Of a DNA stretch of 64,000 nt, positions 1-10,337 are shown in pieces. The stretch is from the NCBI GenBank assembly GCA_012656075.1, contig JAAKBF010000171.1:1054001-1118000 (forward strand). The letters are read 5' to 3'. This DNA is from Phytophthora hibernalis. Its lineage: Eukaryota > Oomycota > Peronosporomycetes > Peronosporales > Peronosporaceae. The stretch's first letter is position 1. Every line of letters begins with the position of its first letter. The notes below the pieces were generated by a model that was given only the letters and a program-made list of their open reading frames with translations, ran no database searches and was not told where the DNA came from. The translations under genes and the position numbers were made by a program.

Positions 1-472
1 GATGAACGGGATCGCCATGCGATGGTAGGCTTATCGTTCAACGGGGCCGCTTAGCGCAGTCCACCAACCAGCGCGACCAAAGCGGGATAGCATCGGAGCT
101 GCTCACGGTCGAGCCAACCTCGCGCAAATCCGCTCGAAAGCCTCGGAAGTGAATCAAGCAGCGGATCGCATTCGTGATATATTATGGCAGCTCGCACGTT
201 GACTCAAACACCTGGACTTATGGGCGGATTGGAATTCATCCTGGCAGTGGCCCCGCATTTGGTCGCTTGGTACAGGCATAGTCTCTGCAATATATCGACC
301 AATCTCCGTGCGCTATTCCCCGAATTTCAGCCAATCCCCGCCCGCCCAAGTGGACATGCAGTTATCAGGTGAAGATTTCGAGCTCTGTCCCACAAAGGCT
401 CGCTCCCACTCAGCCACAGTGTGGCAGTGATCTTCCACTCCATTTCGCAATTGGCTCGCTCGAGCGCAAGTG
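1..472. other. 5' flank, no gene recognised
   Basis: Short overlapping open frames occur on both strands, but none shows a family motif or a clean ATG-led coding pattern. It is probably the upstream region of the PH-domain gene that starts at 473. Confidence 0.5.
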
Positions 473-1204
473 ATGGCGTTCCCCACGCTGAGTCGGCGGC
501 ACGTGGCCAAACGACGTCAACACAAAGCCACTCCATCCGCGTCCTCTCCGCGCAAATGCAATCGCTCCGAGTCGCTGCGGTCCACGTGGATGACGAGCGC
601 CAGCGACTCCATGGTCGACCAGGAGCTGGAGCAAGAGACGGATGAGTTGCAGGTTTTGGTGCAATTGCAGCGGCCTCTGAGCGACTGGGTCTACTGGCAA
701 CAGGACGCCGCGTTGCTACCACACTGCTGGACGCGCGTCTTCGCCGTCTTCTGCGGCAACTCGCTGTGGCTCTACCGCTACGAGGACGCGTCCGCCAAGA
801 GCCTGTTGCTGCACATGCGCGTCACGGCGCTGGACGCGGGTGCTGACGCGCGCCAATTGCAGTTCCGAGACGCTGCAACAGCCGCCAACGTGCAGCTCTT
901 CATGCCAGATGCACCAGCCTTCTACCGCTGGCACAGTCACGTGTCTACGGCTGTGGCCAAATTCCCACCCGTGGAGGAGCAACAGGAGCTCGTGCCGAAG
1001 TTGGCCCACGCCATGCAGAAGAGGAACATCTGGCAGGCGATGGCGACGGTGGTGAAGGCCTCGAGTTACCAGCGACAGGAAGACACCGCACTGGCAGTGC
1101 ACGACGCGGTGCAACGCGGGTGGAGCCTGGGAGACCGCTGGAAGAGCGTCACGACGACGCTGCGCCGCAAACTGAGCAAACGACAGCCACAGCTGCAGCT
1201 GTGA
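473..1204 (+). CDS. PH-domain protein (243 aa)
   Basis: Single-exon gene. The basic, Ser-rich first 60 residues are followed by a segment with pleckstrin-homology character: a WVYWQQD start, CWTRVFAVFCGNSLWLYRYED (strands beta1-beta3), then a typical C-terminal helix around FYRWHSHVSTAV. PH domains usually bind phosphoinositides or protein partners at membranes; which ligand cannot be told here. The C-terminal 80 residues are helical and basic and I do not recognise them. The ATG at 473 is taken as start because the preceding in-frame codon is GTG. The frame is unbroken. The PH assignment rests on the strand pattern and the Trp of the last helix; partner and pathway are unknown. Confidence 0.6.
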   Translation: MAFPTLSRRHVAKRRQHKATPSASSPRKCNRSESLRSTWMTSASDSMVDQELEQETDELQVLVQLQRPLSDWVYWQQDAALLPHCWTRVFAVFCGNSLWLYRYEDASAKSLLLHMRVTALDAGADARQLQFRDAATAANVQLFMPDAPAFYRWHSHVSTAVAKFPPVEEQQELVPKLAHAMQKRNIWQAMATVVKASSYQRQEDTALAVHDAVQRGWSLGDRWKSVTTTLRRKLSKRQPQLQL

Positions 1205-1740
1205 GAACGAGGTGGGCAGTATGAACCTCCGGTGGGTGTTGCATGGAGCAAGTAGCGTATCATTAAGTTAACGGAAAATCCCATTCACACGGGGCGTCAC
1301 TTTGGTGCGCTTGAATCATGAGGCAGCCAGCCATTCGCTGTACGTTTTGTGAAATCTCACCCGACGCCGACGCCACGACGAATGCTGAAGTCGCTTTCTG
1401 GGAAGCAAAAGGAGTGACGGCGGCGATTGGAGTCTAACGGACGACCTCTGAGAGTTGTCAACGGTCTCAGTGGGGCCGTTGACTACGGTTCCAAGTGTCA
1501 TCGATTGGTGCCAGTGTCGGGCTCGATCTCCGACAGTCGGAGATGCCCGGCGGAAGCTGCCAAGTGCAAGGTTTGCAGGCCATATAGCCACCCATTGCTA
1601 CTACGATCTCTACTTGAGGCAAGAATCTGTACGAAGAACTCTGCCGCGTCAAGTGCGCTCGTAAAGTGTAAGTTGAAGTGCGTCCAGTGCTGTACAACCG
1701 TTTTGCAGCACACCGGCTGGAACTGGTGCGTCATTTCTCG
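1205..1740. other. Intergenic, no gene recognised
   Basis: No conserved protein or repeat is visible. It is the likely promoter of the LicD-like gene that begins at 1741. Confidence 0.4.
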
Positions 1741-2645
1741 ATGGTCCAATGCTCTCGTCTCCTGTGGCTTTCGAGTCTCCCAGTGGCAGTGGCGTCTTCT
1801 CCAACTGATCGCCACTTCACGTTGGCCTCCGACGACTGGAGCTGTTCACCCGACCAAGTTTCGGTCTCAGATCCCGACGACTCCTTCTACCGATGGGTTT
1901 CGGCCTTGGAATTGAAAACTCCTCGGTTCGAGGGCCACCACGACTTTCTGTGCGATGACAACTCGAAGGACCTCGAGACGTGGGGAATTGTCTGCCGATC
2001 TCCACTACATTGGACGAAGAAGAGTGCGCAGATGCAGACCGCGTGGACTTGTTGCTGTCGTCGCAGGTTCCGTGTCAGGCCAGTGTGCTGCACCTGCTGC
2101 TGCTGGACGCGTACGATGAGCTGAAACGCGCTGGAGGGGAGCCAGCAATTGTGTTTGGTACGTTGCTAGGAGCTGTGAGAGATGGAGCCATCATTTCGTT
2201 CACAGAGGACGCAGATGTGGGCTACCAAGTGCAGGACGACCCGATGCCCATTGTGCGCAGGAGACTGCAAGCGAGAGGGTATCACGTCTTCATGGACAGC
2301 ATTTGGAGGGTTTGTGTAGCCCCGACCCACCCGTTGGCAGCTCGGCTGTACGATCCGATGCTGGCTGCTCCTATTGAGTCCTGCACGGGGCCGTACCTGG
2401 ATTTTTACCGCATAGAACCAGACCCGGAGGTACGAAAGCATTGGACTATCGAGGGAACGCAGAGGCAGAACAGCAGCATCCCAGTCGACAAGCTCCTGCC
2501 GTACTCGAAAGTGACTCTAAACAGGATGGAGTACGACACGGTCGCTGATCCTGTAGACTTTTTGCTGGAAGAGTATGGTGCATCGTACATAAGACCGACG
2601 CGTGAAGGAATACGCGAGAAGTGGAGGCGTGGAGAATATATATGA
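1741..2645 (+). CDS. LicD/fukutin-family nucleotidyl-phosphotransferase-like protein
   Basis: The second half carries the family core: FGTLLGAVRDG followed by the acidic FTEDADVGY, equivalent to the catalytic GTLLGAxRxG...DDD motif of LicD, fukutin and FKRP proteins, which transfer phosphocholine or ribitol phosphate to glycans. The N-terminus (MVQCSRLLWLSSLPVAVASS) looks like a signal peptide, fitting a secretory-pathway enzyme. The gene reads in frame 1 to about 1980 and then in frame 3. No plausible intron joins them, but one extra G in the run at 1982-1985 restores a continuous 301-aa frame, so I treat the break as a sequence error. The substrate is unknown. Its stop lies only 32 bp from the stop of the convergent transporter gene. 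Confidence 0.65.
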
Positions 2646-2677
2646 GCTTTAGTTACTTGGGTTAGACAATTGATGTC

Positions 2678-4210
2678 TTAATAATATTCGCGGTAGAGCT
2701 TGAACAATGTCAGCGACAATCCGAGGACGCCGACGACAATACCAGCGCCTAGCATGAGCAGCGGACCAGCGTGTTCACGCGTGAGCATTGGGCCCGTTGA
2801 CTGCAGCAGGAAGAACAAGGCCGGCAGGATGAAAATCAGCAGCGATCCCGAGACGGAGCCCACGATGCTCAGCGGGATTTTGACGGACGGCACGAAGATG
2901 CTGCAGGTCAATATGAGTACCAGACTCAGCACCGTGACGCCGACGTACTCCTTGTACGTGGCCTTGTGGCTGGGAGTCTGCACGCCGTTCTTCACTCGGA
3001 GATAGACGCTCAGGACGCACGAGCGGAAGGGCCACATGGCAATGGGAGTGGTGAGCACCAGCGCCAGCGCCATACACAACTGGCCGACGAGAAGCGGCAC
3101 CGCTACCGACTTGTGCTGAGCCACGTACTCGGGCGAGAAGTTGAGCAGGATGTTGTCCTTGGTCTCCGCTCCAAACTGCAGGTATCCGCAGAGCGAGATG
3201 ATCTCATACAGCACGAAAGCGACACCAATAGCTCCGACCACCGCACGGTTCATCCTGGGCAGCGTGCGGTCCTTGAGCTCCTCGTACACGGGCAGCGCCG
3301 TGTTGTGGCACGCAAAAGCCGAGATGAGCAGCGTCACTGTGTACACACTGCCGGGCTCCAGCCGCACCGCCTGCACTTCAGGAGCAATCGCAGCTCCCTC
3401 AGCATTGTATGCGGCCAAGAAGGCCACAAGCACAAATGCCACAACGTAACCAATCGAGAGAATCGCCAACACGGAGGCCAGCCACAGTTTGCCAATGCGT
3501 CGACTCAACGACAGCGGGAACACGACTGCAGCAACAAGCACGACCGTGATCATCCATTTCTCCTGGGCTGAGACGGCCAGCACAGCGGCACACAGGTCCG
3601 TGACAAAGATGAGGTAGCTCACGAGCGTGCCGAAGCCTCCGAAGATGAAAGTGAACTCGGCCAGCCTCGTGCCCAGCGCACCCATCGTGAAGTGGCCGAG
3701 ACTCTCGTACGTCTTGGCGCAGTTGTTGCCCGCGCGGTCGCTCGCCGCCAGCAGCAGGTGCACCGAATAGCGCGTGATCATGGCGATGGCCAACATGATG
3801 GCGTTGCCCAGCAGCCATCCGCTCGAGGCGATGGCGAAGGGCACGGCCAGCGTTCCTGAACCCAGTATGGTGTTGGTCAGCGTGAACGTGGAGCCCCAGA
3901 GCGAACTGCTCGTGTCCTTGGGCGCCGGCTGCACGTGCACGTCGATGGCGTAGGACGGCTCGGCAAGCAGGTGGTCCGACTCCTTCGCGAAGCCTTGCAC
4001 CAGGCCCGACGACACGCGCGGACTGGCCACGTACTCGCCCATGGACACGGCACGCGGCGCGCAGTCGCATTGGTGCTTGAGCGTGTCCAGGATGTCTCGC
4101 GAGCAGCGCTTGACGGGAGACAGTGTGATGCCGCACGTGTGCACGACAGCCAGCTGCGGGTCCAGCAGCACGGGCCGCACCGGGTGGCTGAGACTGGGTT
4201 GTGGGGCCAT
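2678..4210 (-). CDS. Amino acid transporter, AAAP/SLC38-like (510 aa)
   Basis: Intact single-exon gene for a polytopic membrane protein of the amino acid/auxin permease family. After a roughly 95-residue hydrophilic N-terminal tail, the first membrane helix has the family signature (SSLWGSTFTLTNTILGSGTL) and about ten further hydrophobic segments follow. The motif ACHNTALPVYEELKDRT in the middle matches the conserved loop of SLC38/AVT6-type transporters, where proline or asparagine marks an unwound helix. It probably moves neutral amino acids across the plasma or vacuolar membrane with protons or sodium. The ATG at 4210 is used; the frame continues upstream only to a GTG at 4261. Convergent with the LicD-like gene. 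Confidence 0.85.
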   Translation of the reverse strand: MAPQPSLSHPVRPVLLDPQLAVVHTCGITLSPVKRCSRDILDTLKHQCDCAPRAVSMGEYVASPRVSSGLVQGFAKESDHLLAEPSYAIDVHVQPAPKDTSSSLWGSTFTLTNTILGSGTLAVPFAIASSGWLLGNAIMLAIAMITRYSVHLLLAASDRAGNNCAKTYESLGHFTMGALGTRLAEFTFIFGGFGTLVSYLIFVTDLCAAVLAVSAQEKWMITVVLVAAVVFPLSLSRRIGKLWLASVLAILSIGYVVAFVLVAFLAAYNAEGAAIAPEVQAVRLEPGSVYTVTLLISAFACHNTALPVYEELKDRTLPRMNRAVVGAIGVAFVLYEIISLCGYLQFGAETKDNILLNFSPEYVAQHKSVAVPLLVGQLCMALALVLTTPIAMWPFRSCVLSVYLRVKNGVQTPSHKATYKEYVGVTVLSLVLILTCSIFVPSVKIPLSIVGSVSGSLLIFILPALFFLLQSTGPMLTREHAGPLLMLGAGIVVGVLGLSLTLFKLYREYY

Positions 4211-5278
4211 ACTGAGTCTATCTAAACTTGGACGAGCTCTCTTCTCTCTCTTGCGCAGCACCCCGCAAGTTGAATTGTGAGCTCATGAGCCGCTGCATCC
4301 GTCAGTCCGACCATGGACGGCGACTTGGCTGTTGTATGAGACATACAAAGTGCAAGAGTGAAGGTGGTCCTTTTCTGGGACGCGTCGCGACGTGATGGTG
4401 AGGCGAATCTGCATAATATTCGAGCGTGTCGCGGCAGCGAGTGCTTCTTTCGTGCTGCGAGATGAAGCAGGGGGCAGATACATGTATTAGATTCGACTGC
4501 CGCGAGCTGGAACGGAACGCAGGCACTGGCCAAGCTTTAGATCGCAGGATGTGTGCAAGATGGCTGCATTCGTCTGCAGGTCGAGTTTATGGCCAATCGC
4601 AGCGGTTAAATCGGACGAACCAATCAGCGGCGTGAAAAGTGTGACAGGCTAAGTGAACCCATTTTCATTCGTGCCACGTCATCGTTCCGAAGGGGTTTTG
4701 GCCAATACCAGGACGTTGCTAATTGGATCGTGTCGCATGTTGTTGACGACATCATTCTATTTAACAGTCAGATTAGCGATTTTCGAACGTAACATGAAAT
4801 ACACGCAATCGACCACCGGAATAAACGTAGTTCTGCAAGCACACATTTGTGTTGGCCTGCACGTTCGCCTCATAGTATAGCTGCAAGTACAAACTTTACA
4901 AACTACAAGTTACCGCACTCCGAAGCCGTTGCCGTTATCGGGGCGAAAGCTGGATCTACCAAAATCTTTGCCAAACGATGTTGAAGTTGCGTGTTTTTCA
5001 GCAGTCGAGCTTGCGATCTTTACCTTACCACCGAGTTCGGAATATGTACATGTAGTGTACTGTACAGATTCGAAGCAAATAACAGTACAGTGCAGTAAGG
5101 TAGATACCATTCAGTTACAGCAGCTCCTCGTTAACATCGTTGGCGCCGACTCCAATGGAGGAGGTGAAACCAAGTGACAGAGCGTGGACCTACGCATCCT
5201 TGTTTCCCTTACGGACTGGACTGTGCATGCGGTAATTCGTCAAAACACAGGTTGATTTTTGCTTATAATAATGCGGCT
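4211..5278. other. Intergenic, possible small orphan ORF
   Basis: AT-richer than its surroundings. An 82-codon frame at 4929-5177 (plus) has a plausible composition but a non-ATG context and no recognisable motif, so it is not called as a gene. Upstream region of the transporter gene is included. Confidence 0.35.
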
Positions 5279-5672
5279 TCAACAGCGTTTTGTGGTCAGG
5301 TGGTCTGTCAGTGCACTCGTGGCGTTCGTTTCCTCGACAGATGCTCTCGATGTTCTTGTTGCGTAGCAAAGTCGTGACTTTCTCCGCAAGCTGTACGTCT
5401 GCACGTGCTTGATGATCAGGATGTCCACTGCACCAACAAGATAAATAACGCCGTAGAGCTTCACTTCATCGCACACTCGTCCAAATACTGGCTACCGCTC
5501 GGTTCTTCGTGCTCATCTCGGCAACCAGCAGTGCAAGTGAAAATTCCACCCATGCACGCCAACGAACCCATATAAAAGTAGTTGGGCTTGGGCACAATCT
5601 TGTTGACGTGCTCAAACAATGGCCGATCACTAGCGTTCTCCTTCCCACGAAACGACAGAGTCGCCGGTCAGT
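5279..5672 (-). other. Possible small membrane protein, frame-broken
   Basis: Two adjacent minus-strand frames read like one protein. The first contains KENASDRPLFEHVNKIVPKP and then a Gly/Cys-rich hydrophobic stretch (YFYMGSLACMGGIFTC) ending near an ECAMK motif; the second picks up directly with KLYGVIYLVGAVDILIIKHV, a good membrane helix. One missing base near 5465 would join them. No ATG was located and no family is recognised. It could equally be chance; offered because the composition is unlike the surrounding non-coding sequence. Confidence 0.25.
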
Positions 5673-6049
5673 CGAGTCACATTTGGGCTGAATCTGCGAC
5701 TTATGTCGTTACTGAGCCCACCAAGTTCTATAAACGCGAATATAATCGATGTCATCGGATCGACTCAGTCTCGGTTCCCATATTTTCCGCTGGCAGCGCA
5801 CCAAGTGAAAGTTTGCAAAGGGATTAATGACGATGGTCCTTGCTGATCGTTCCCTTGCTGATCGTTCCTTCCCAAGAATTTGGAGCTGAAGGCGTAAGCT
5901 AAGCGGTTGAGACGAATGCTAAAAACAAACATCTTGGTCTTGGTCTTGTCGAAGGCGTTGGCGTTGGCTATTTGCAGCATCTTCTTGTTCTCTTATCACG
6001 ACGTCGCAGCACTGCACTTGCCCCGATCATTTTGAGATTCGACAGCAAA

Positions 6050-6595
6050 ATGACGAAGCGACTTTCTGTGGCGGCAGCTTTGGTTGACGATGAATCGAAA
6101 GTCTCACTGGAGAAGAGCGTGATGGAAGCGATGGGGGTCGCACACGGCGATGTGGTTTTACTCACACAAGGCGGAAGGAAGACTGTGGCACTCGCCCACC
6201 TCGACGAAAGTGACGAAGCTCACCCAGGCGTGGCGCGCGTAAGCACAATTATGCGTCGCAACCTGCACGTGGACATCGACGATGATGTCACGGTGACCGG
6301 CCTTGGCAGCGATGTGCCGAACGGGAAGTTTATCCGAGTGCTCCCTATAGATGACACCATGGACGAGGGCATGTTGGGCGAGAAGCTGTTCGAGAACTAC
6401 CTGCAACCTCACTTTGCTGGCTCGTTTCGCCCCGTTCAACAAGGTGACCTCTTCTTGGTCTGCAGCCAGGAGAATGGTGGGCCGGACGTCGAGTTCGTAG
6501 TCGTGGATACCGACCCGAAGCCGTACTGCATCGTCGGCCCCAAGACCGACATCTTTTACGCTGGAGCTCCAGTGTCTCGTGAGGATGTACTGTAG
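6050..6595 (+). CDS. Stand-alone Cdc48/p97 N-terminal domain protein (181 aa)
   Basis: The whole protein corresponds to the N-domain of the AAA ATPase Cdc48/p97 (VCP), the part that binds cofactors such as Ufd1-Npl4 and p47. Matching features in order: MTKRLSVAAALVDDESKVSL (double-psi barrel start), GDVVLLTQGGRKTV, RRNLHVDIDDDVTVTG, IRVLPIDDTMD, a second subdomain with LFENYLQPHFAGSFRPVQQGD, and VVDTDPKPYCIVGPKTDIF ending at SREDVL. In p97 the linker and the D1 and D2 ATPase rings follow; here a stop codon follows at once and no ATPase sequence lies downstream before the next gene. It might act as a cofactor competitor or adaptor, which is inference. The ATG at 6050 is chosen because upstream codons are non-ATG and not conserved. 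Confidence 0.88.
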   Translation: MTKRLSVAAALVDDESKVSLEKSVMEAMGVAHGDVVLLTQGGRKTVALAHLDESDEAHPGVARVSTIMRRNLHVDIDDDVTVTGLGSDVPNGKFIRVLPIDDTMDEGMLGEKLFENYLQPHFAGSFRPVQQGDLFLVCSQENGGPDVEFVVVDTDPKPYCIVGPKTDIFYAGAPVSREDVL

Positions 6596-6791
6596 TAGCT
6601 GAAGGTTGGAAAAGTTGGGGGCCTCTAACATGGATCGAATTCAGCTAATATACAACAAGCTGCCATCGTGAAGACGTGCTCTTCGAACTAAATAACCTTA
6701 TGCAGGCAGAAGGCGTGTAAGTACCGACGGGACTGAAAAGTCGGGTGTTTCGTGGTTTCATTGCTCAGGGAAGCTGGCAGACAGCGAGACA

Positions 6792-7590
6792 ATGGCCACC
6801 CCAGCCGCCGGAAGCAACCAGCGCGCGCTAGTTGACGATGAAGCTGCACGGAAGGTCCGCATTCGCGCTGCATTTGACATGTTCGACAAGGACAGAAAAG
6901 GATGTGTCATCCAAGAGTGAGCGCCCCGCTGCCGATATTGTATGCATTGATCAATCCTCTTGATACTACCGAGTTGTTCTGCGATTGAAGGGAAGTGAGC
7001 ACAATCATGCGGTACCTTGGAGCTTACCCGACCGAGAAAGATATCATCAAGAAGATCCTCCCAGAGGTATAATATGCCAGCCAAGTGCCTAGCGACGTAT
7101 CTCTACCCTGTTCTAAGCTTGTGTTCGTTGTTATCTACTTAGATGCAAGAGGACGAACCATCGACATTTGTGACGTACGATCGCTTTGAGAAGAAGATGC
7201 TGGAGGTGCTGTACACCAATGAGTACGAGCCCGACACGGATGAAACGATACTCGCGGCATTTCGGGTACGCAGGGTTCCTTGGATCGTGGGTTTTATCGT
7301 TGTTCTAACAGGAGTTTGTGATAGGTGATCGACACCGAAAAGAAGGGCTACATTGAAGCTGAAGTCATGCGGGAGCTCCTCACCACGAAAGGTACCCCGT
7401 TTCGAGAGAAGGAGATGGAAGGTATGCTGCTTGAATAGAGTATTATGCTACCTATCCAGCTAACCAGAGTGACTTGTTTCGACCGCTTGCAGCTTTTCTT
7501 GCCGCCTCAAAGGATCCACCAACTGGGCGAATTTACTACGAGGATTACATCGCGGTGCTCACCCAGGCGCTAGACCCGAAGAAGATCTGA
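6792..7590 (+). CDS. EF-hand flagellar protein, DRC8/EFCAB2-like (172 aa)
   Basis: Five exons: 6792-6916, 6991-7066, 7143-7265, 7325-7421, 7493-7590. Introns of 58-76 nt start GTGAGC, GTATAA, GTACGC and GTATGC, and phases agree throughout. The product is calmodulin-like with degenerate EF hands (RAAFDMFDKDRKGCVIQEE, then AAFRVIDTEKKGYIEAE) and the segments STIMRYLGAYPTE, RFEKKMLEVLYTNEYEPD and GRIYYEDYIAVL that characterise EFCAB2, subunit 8 of the nexin-dynein regulatory complex of motile cilia. That complex links doublet microtubules and regulates dynein, so this should be expressed in zoospores. Calcium binding looks weak because several loop ligands are missing. Identification is by pattern memory of the family. 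Confidence 0.85.
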
Positions 7591-7650
7591 GTTCATGTAT
7601 CGAACAACAGCTATGATACATGCAGTACTGTAGTACTTCGAAGTACATTG

Positions 7651-8667
7651 CTAAAGAGCTACAGTGACCCTACGAACTGTCTTTGGTACTGCACGACCAG
7701 CTAAAACTCGAGGTGCCTGTGTCTGCATATATCGGCTTTGGACATTACCGAAAGTGCTTCTAGGACCCTCAGGGTGCGCTACAGAGACTGTAGAATGAAT
7801 GTCATTCGTCTGCGAAGTTTGCAGAGGTGCTGGAGGTGCAAACGTGTCGAAACTGCGTTCAGGAGCGGCTAAAGTTAACTCACTTAGGTTCACTCGCACC
7901 TGGACCACTTTTCTCGGTCTCTTCCCTGGAACTGATTCCGCTCGCGTCCGCACCTCCAGCGGTAACATGGTATTGGGATTTTGCTGGGGTTCAGAGTGAT
8001 GATTAACAGCACTTTCCAACACGGAGACCAATGGTCTGGTTTCAGAAATCATTTCGGGCTGACTGGCATAGCGCAGGCGTACAGAGGCCCCCATCGTCTT
8101 GCGGATAAGGTGCTCGGCGCTTTCGTGCATGCCAATTCGGCGCTTTTCAGCTCGGAAGCCACCAGCATTTTCCTTCTCATCATGCTGCAACGCTAGCGTG
8201 TACTCATGAATGGCCTGGTTGAACTCGCCCTCGGAGTTGAAGCACCCAGCTCTGTCGAAGAAACCACGAAAGGCGAAAATTAGCTCTAGTAACCCCACAG
8301 GTGTTGCATCCGCTACCCACCGCGCGTAACGAGCCATGACGTGGTTCGGATTCAACTCCAGGACGCGTGAGAAGTCCCTGTGCGCGTCATCCACACAGCC
8401 ACTCTTGAAGAGAGCCATACCACGACTGAACCGGCCATGGACATCATCGGGTCGACAGTGCAGGATTTCTGAAAAGTCCCGCACTGCTTGATCCCACAGC
8501 TTGGCTTTCATGCAAGCGTGGCCCCGCACTGCGCGCGTATGCAGACAAGACGGGTCCGCCTGGAGCACTACATGACACTCGTTGATAAGCCGAAGGATGT
8601 CACAGAGACCTGTCGACGGGCTCAGATCGGGTCGAGGGTCGGCCAACGACACAGAGATGCTCGGCAT
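7651..8667 (-). CDS. TPR-repeat protein (338 aa)
   Basis: ATG-led single frame. Residues 20-125 form at least three tetratricopeptide repeats, with W/L-G-Y/F-A-P spacing seen in AVRGHACMKAKLWDQAVRDF, GRFSRGMALFKSGCVDDAHR and the ELNPNH helix turn; a fourth begins at EGEFNQAIHEYTLAL. The C-terminal half is polar, rich in Ser, Pro and Arg, and probably disordered. TPRs bind partner proteins; no partner can be inferred. The segment VGLLELIFAFRGFFDRAG between repeats 3 and 4 looks unlike a repeat and could be a retained intron, but its length (47 nt between GT and AG) is not a multiple of three. Convergent with the DRC8-like gene, 60 bp between stops. Confidence 0.7.
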   Translation of the reverse strand: MPSISVSLADPRPDLSPSTGLCDILRLINECHVVLQADPSCLHTRAVRGHACMKAKLWDQAVRDFSEILHCRPDDVHGRFSRGMALFKSGCVDDAHRDFSRVLELNPNHVMARYARWVADATPVGLLELIFAFRGFFDRAGCFNSEGEFNQAIHEYTLALQHDEKENAGGFRAEKRRIGMHESAEHLIRKTMGASVRLRYASQPEMISETRPLVSVLESAVNHHSEPQQNPNTMLPLEVRTRAESVPGKRPRKVVQVRVNLSELTLAAPERSFDTFAPPAPLQTSQTNDIHSTVSVAHPEGPRSTFGNVQSRYMQTQAPRVLAGRAVPKTVRRVTVAL

Positions 8668-10337
8668 GCTTCGTTAACTCTGCACCGAACTGGGGCTCTT
8701 TGGACCTTTGTGAGGACACTCTGAAAAGCTTTTTCAAAGCTCCGGGGCAGTCGAACACCCAGGAAGCTTAGAATAGGCCAGACAAGGGACGGCTGGCGAT
8801 TCGAACACCTGGATGCGACAGTCTTATGACGTACCTCTTTCGCGAACGCTGCCCTGCTTGAAGCAGGCGGCGACAGAAGGAAGGGACATGCCTCTCGACC
8901 ACCGGTATCACGCGGGACTCGTGCGGGGATCTTTAAGGGTCGTGTAGTGTAGCGTTTCGCGTACAATGCAACGACAGCTCAAACAGCGTTTCGAATGACA
9001 TGAAAAATGACAAGATTTTGTCTGTCATAAACCCGATGGCAGTGGCGGCGGCGGCGATGGTGGTGGTGGACTGAGACTTGCATCGCGTGCTGGCGACGTC
9101 GTTGATGGCGATCGCGCTGAGTCACAGATGTCTCTGGTGTGCAAGGAGCAATTAATCGCCGGCTGGTGCTACTCACCACCGTCCAGAGCGCCACACCGAG
9201 AGATACGGCACCCATCACGAGTGCTCACATTGACCGCAAAGCCGCCGCTGTCGTATTCACGCTGAGCCCTCCATGGCAAGCAAAAACGCCTTTACGTGTC
9301 CAGTGGGGGTGATCGGCACCGGAAGCTGTGGTTCACGGCAGCTACGGTAAACTTGTACATGAAAGTTTCGTGTCGGGCGCAGCGCTTGCAACCGCAACAC
9401 GGATATCCACGAAGGACGGACGACAGCTTGCTCCGACGTGGGGCTTTCGTGCGTCCAGACGGCAGCCTCTGCTGCAGCAGATGTCTAAACTCTCCCATTT
9501 CCAGCCTTCCCTCGAATTCCGTGAAGCTTCACTCTTATCCAGCTGTGCGATGGCGCGGGGCAGCACATGGGCGTCTCGCCGAGACCGGGATAGCCGAGTC
9601 CCATGAAAACATTGCGAGAATGCAATGCTGCTACATGTATTAAAGTCCTGAAGCAGGGACCAATTTCAAGAATCGATTGTCATGTTTGGATGATGCGCTG
9701 CAGTGGGGATCTTTGCCGTCGACGGCCTCGTAACGCTTTGTTGCTCCGTTGCTCGAGTCCTGTGGAGCTGACGCGGCCAGCTGGGAGCGCACGCACTCGC
9801 ACGCCACGACTTCTCGCCGTTCGAGCAGATCTCTCTGGACACCTCAGTGCTTTTGTATGGCATTACGAAGCGCTACGATTTGCTTTTTGTCTTGAAGATT
9901 GTTTTTCCCAGCCCTTTTCGCGTCGCGTAGTTGTGAGGCTGTCGTTCGTTCAGCAAAAATCGGTTTGCTTAAAATCGGACCTTCCAGATGTGATTCAAAT
10001 TTGGGGTACGAGTGTGAAAGGGTATTGATTTTTCAATTCTGTCAGTGGAGAAATTCAGCGCTATGTTTTAAAAATATGTAGTGTCCACCACACAATATGT
10101 GTTGTCATTGGTCTTCTGCTTGACTTACCAATCTCGGTTAGCTGAAACTTTGGGCTGGTTTCTGGTCTGACTCTGAGGAAGTCAGCGCCCGAGTGTCTGC
10201 TCGACCGTTACCACGATCCTGCCTTTCTAACTGCTAAGCTTGCGTCGTGGGTAAATCCTTGTCCGGCATGGCGCTGATCACTTTGCATTCTGCTCGCTCC
10301 AGCTCCTCTGCTCTCGACAGACTCACAGACTACCAAC
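8668..10337. other. Intergenic, 1.7 kb, no clear gene
   Basis: On the minus strand at about 8943-9215 there is an ATG-led stretch whose pieces (MGAVSLGVALWTVV, then a Pro-rich PPPPSPPPPLP segment) could be a small spliced or broken gene, but the joins are unsupported. Around 9300-9650 open frames overlap on both strands without motifs. From about 9870 the sequence is AT-rich and holds the likely promoter of the wall-protein gene at 10338. Confidence 0.35.

Noticed and set aside
3399..4136. 245-codon minus-strand frame inside the transporter gene
   Set aside because: Shifted frame of the transporter, Arg/His-rich, no membrane helices.
8290..8340. Intron in the TPR gene
   Set aside because: GT and AG bound a 47-nt segment whose removal breaks the frame; kept as coding.
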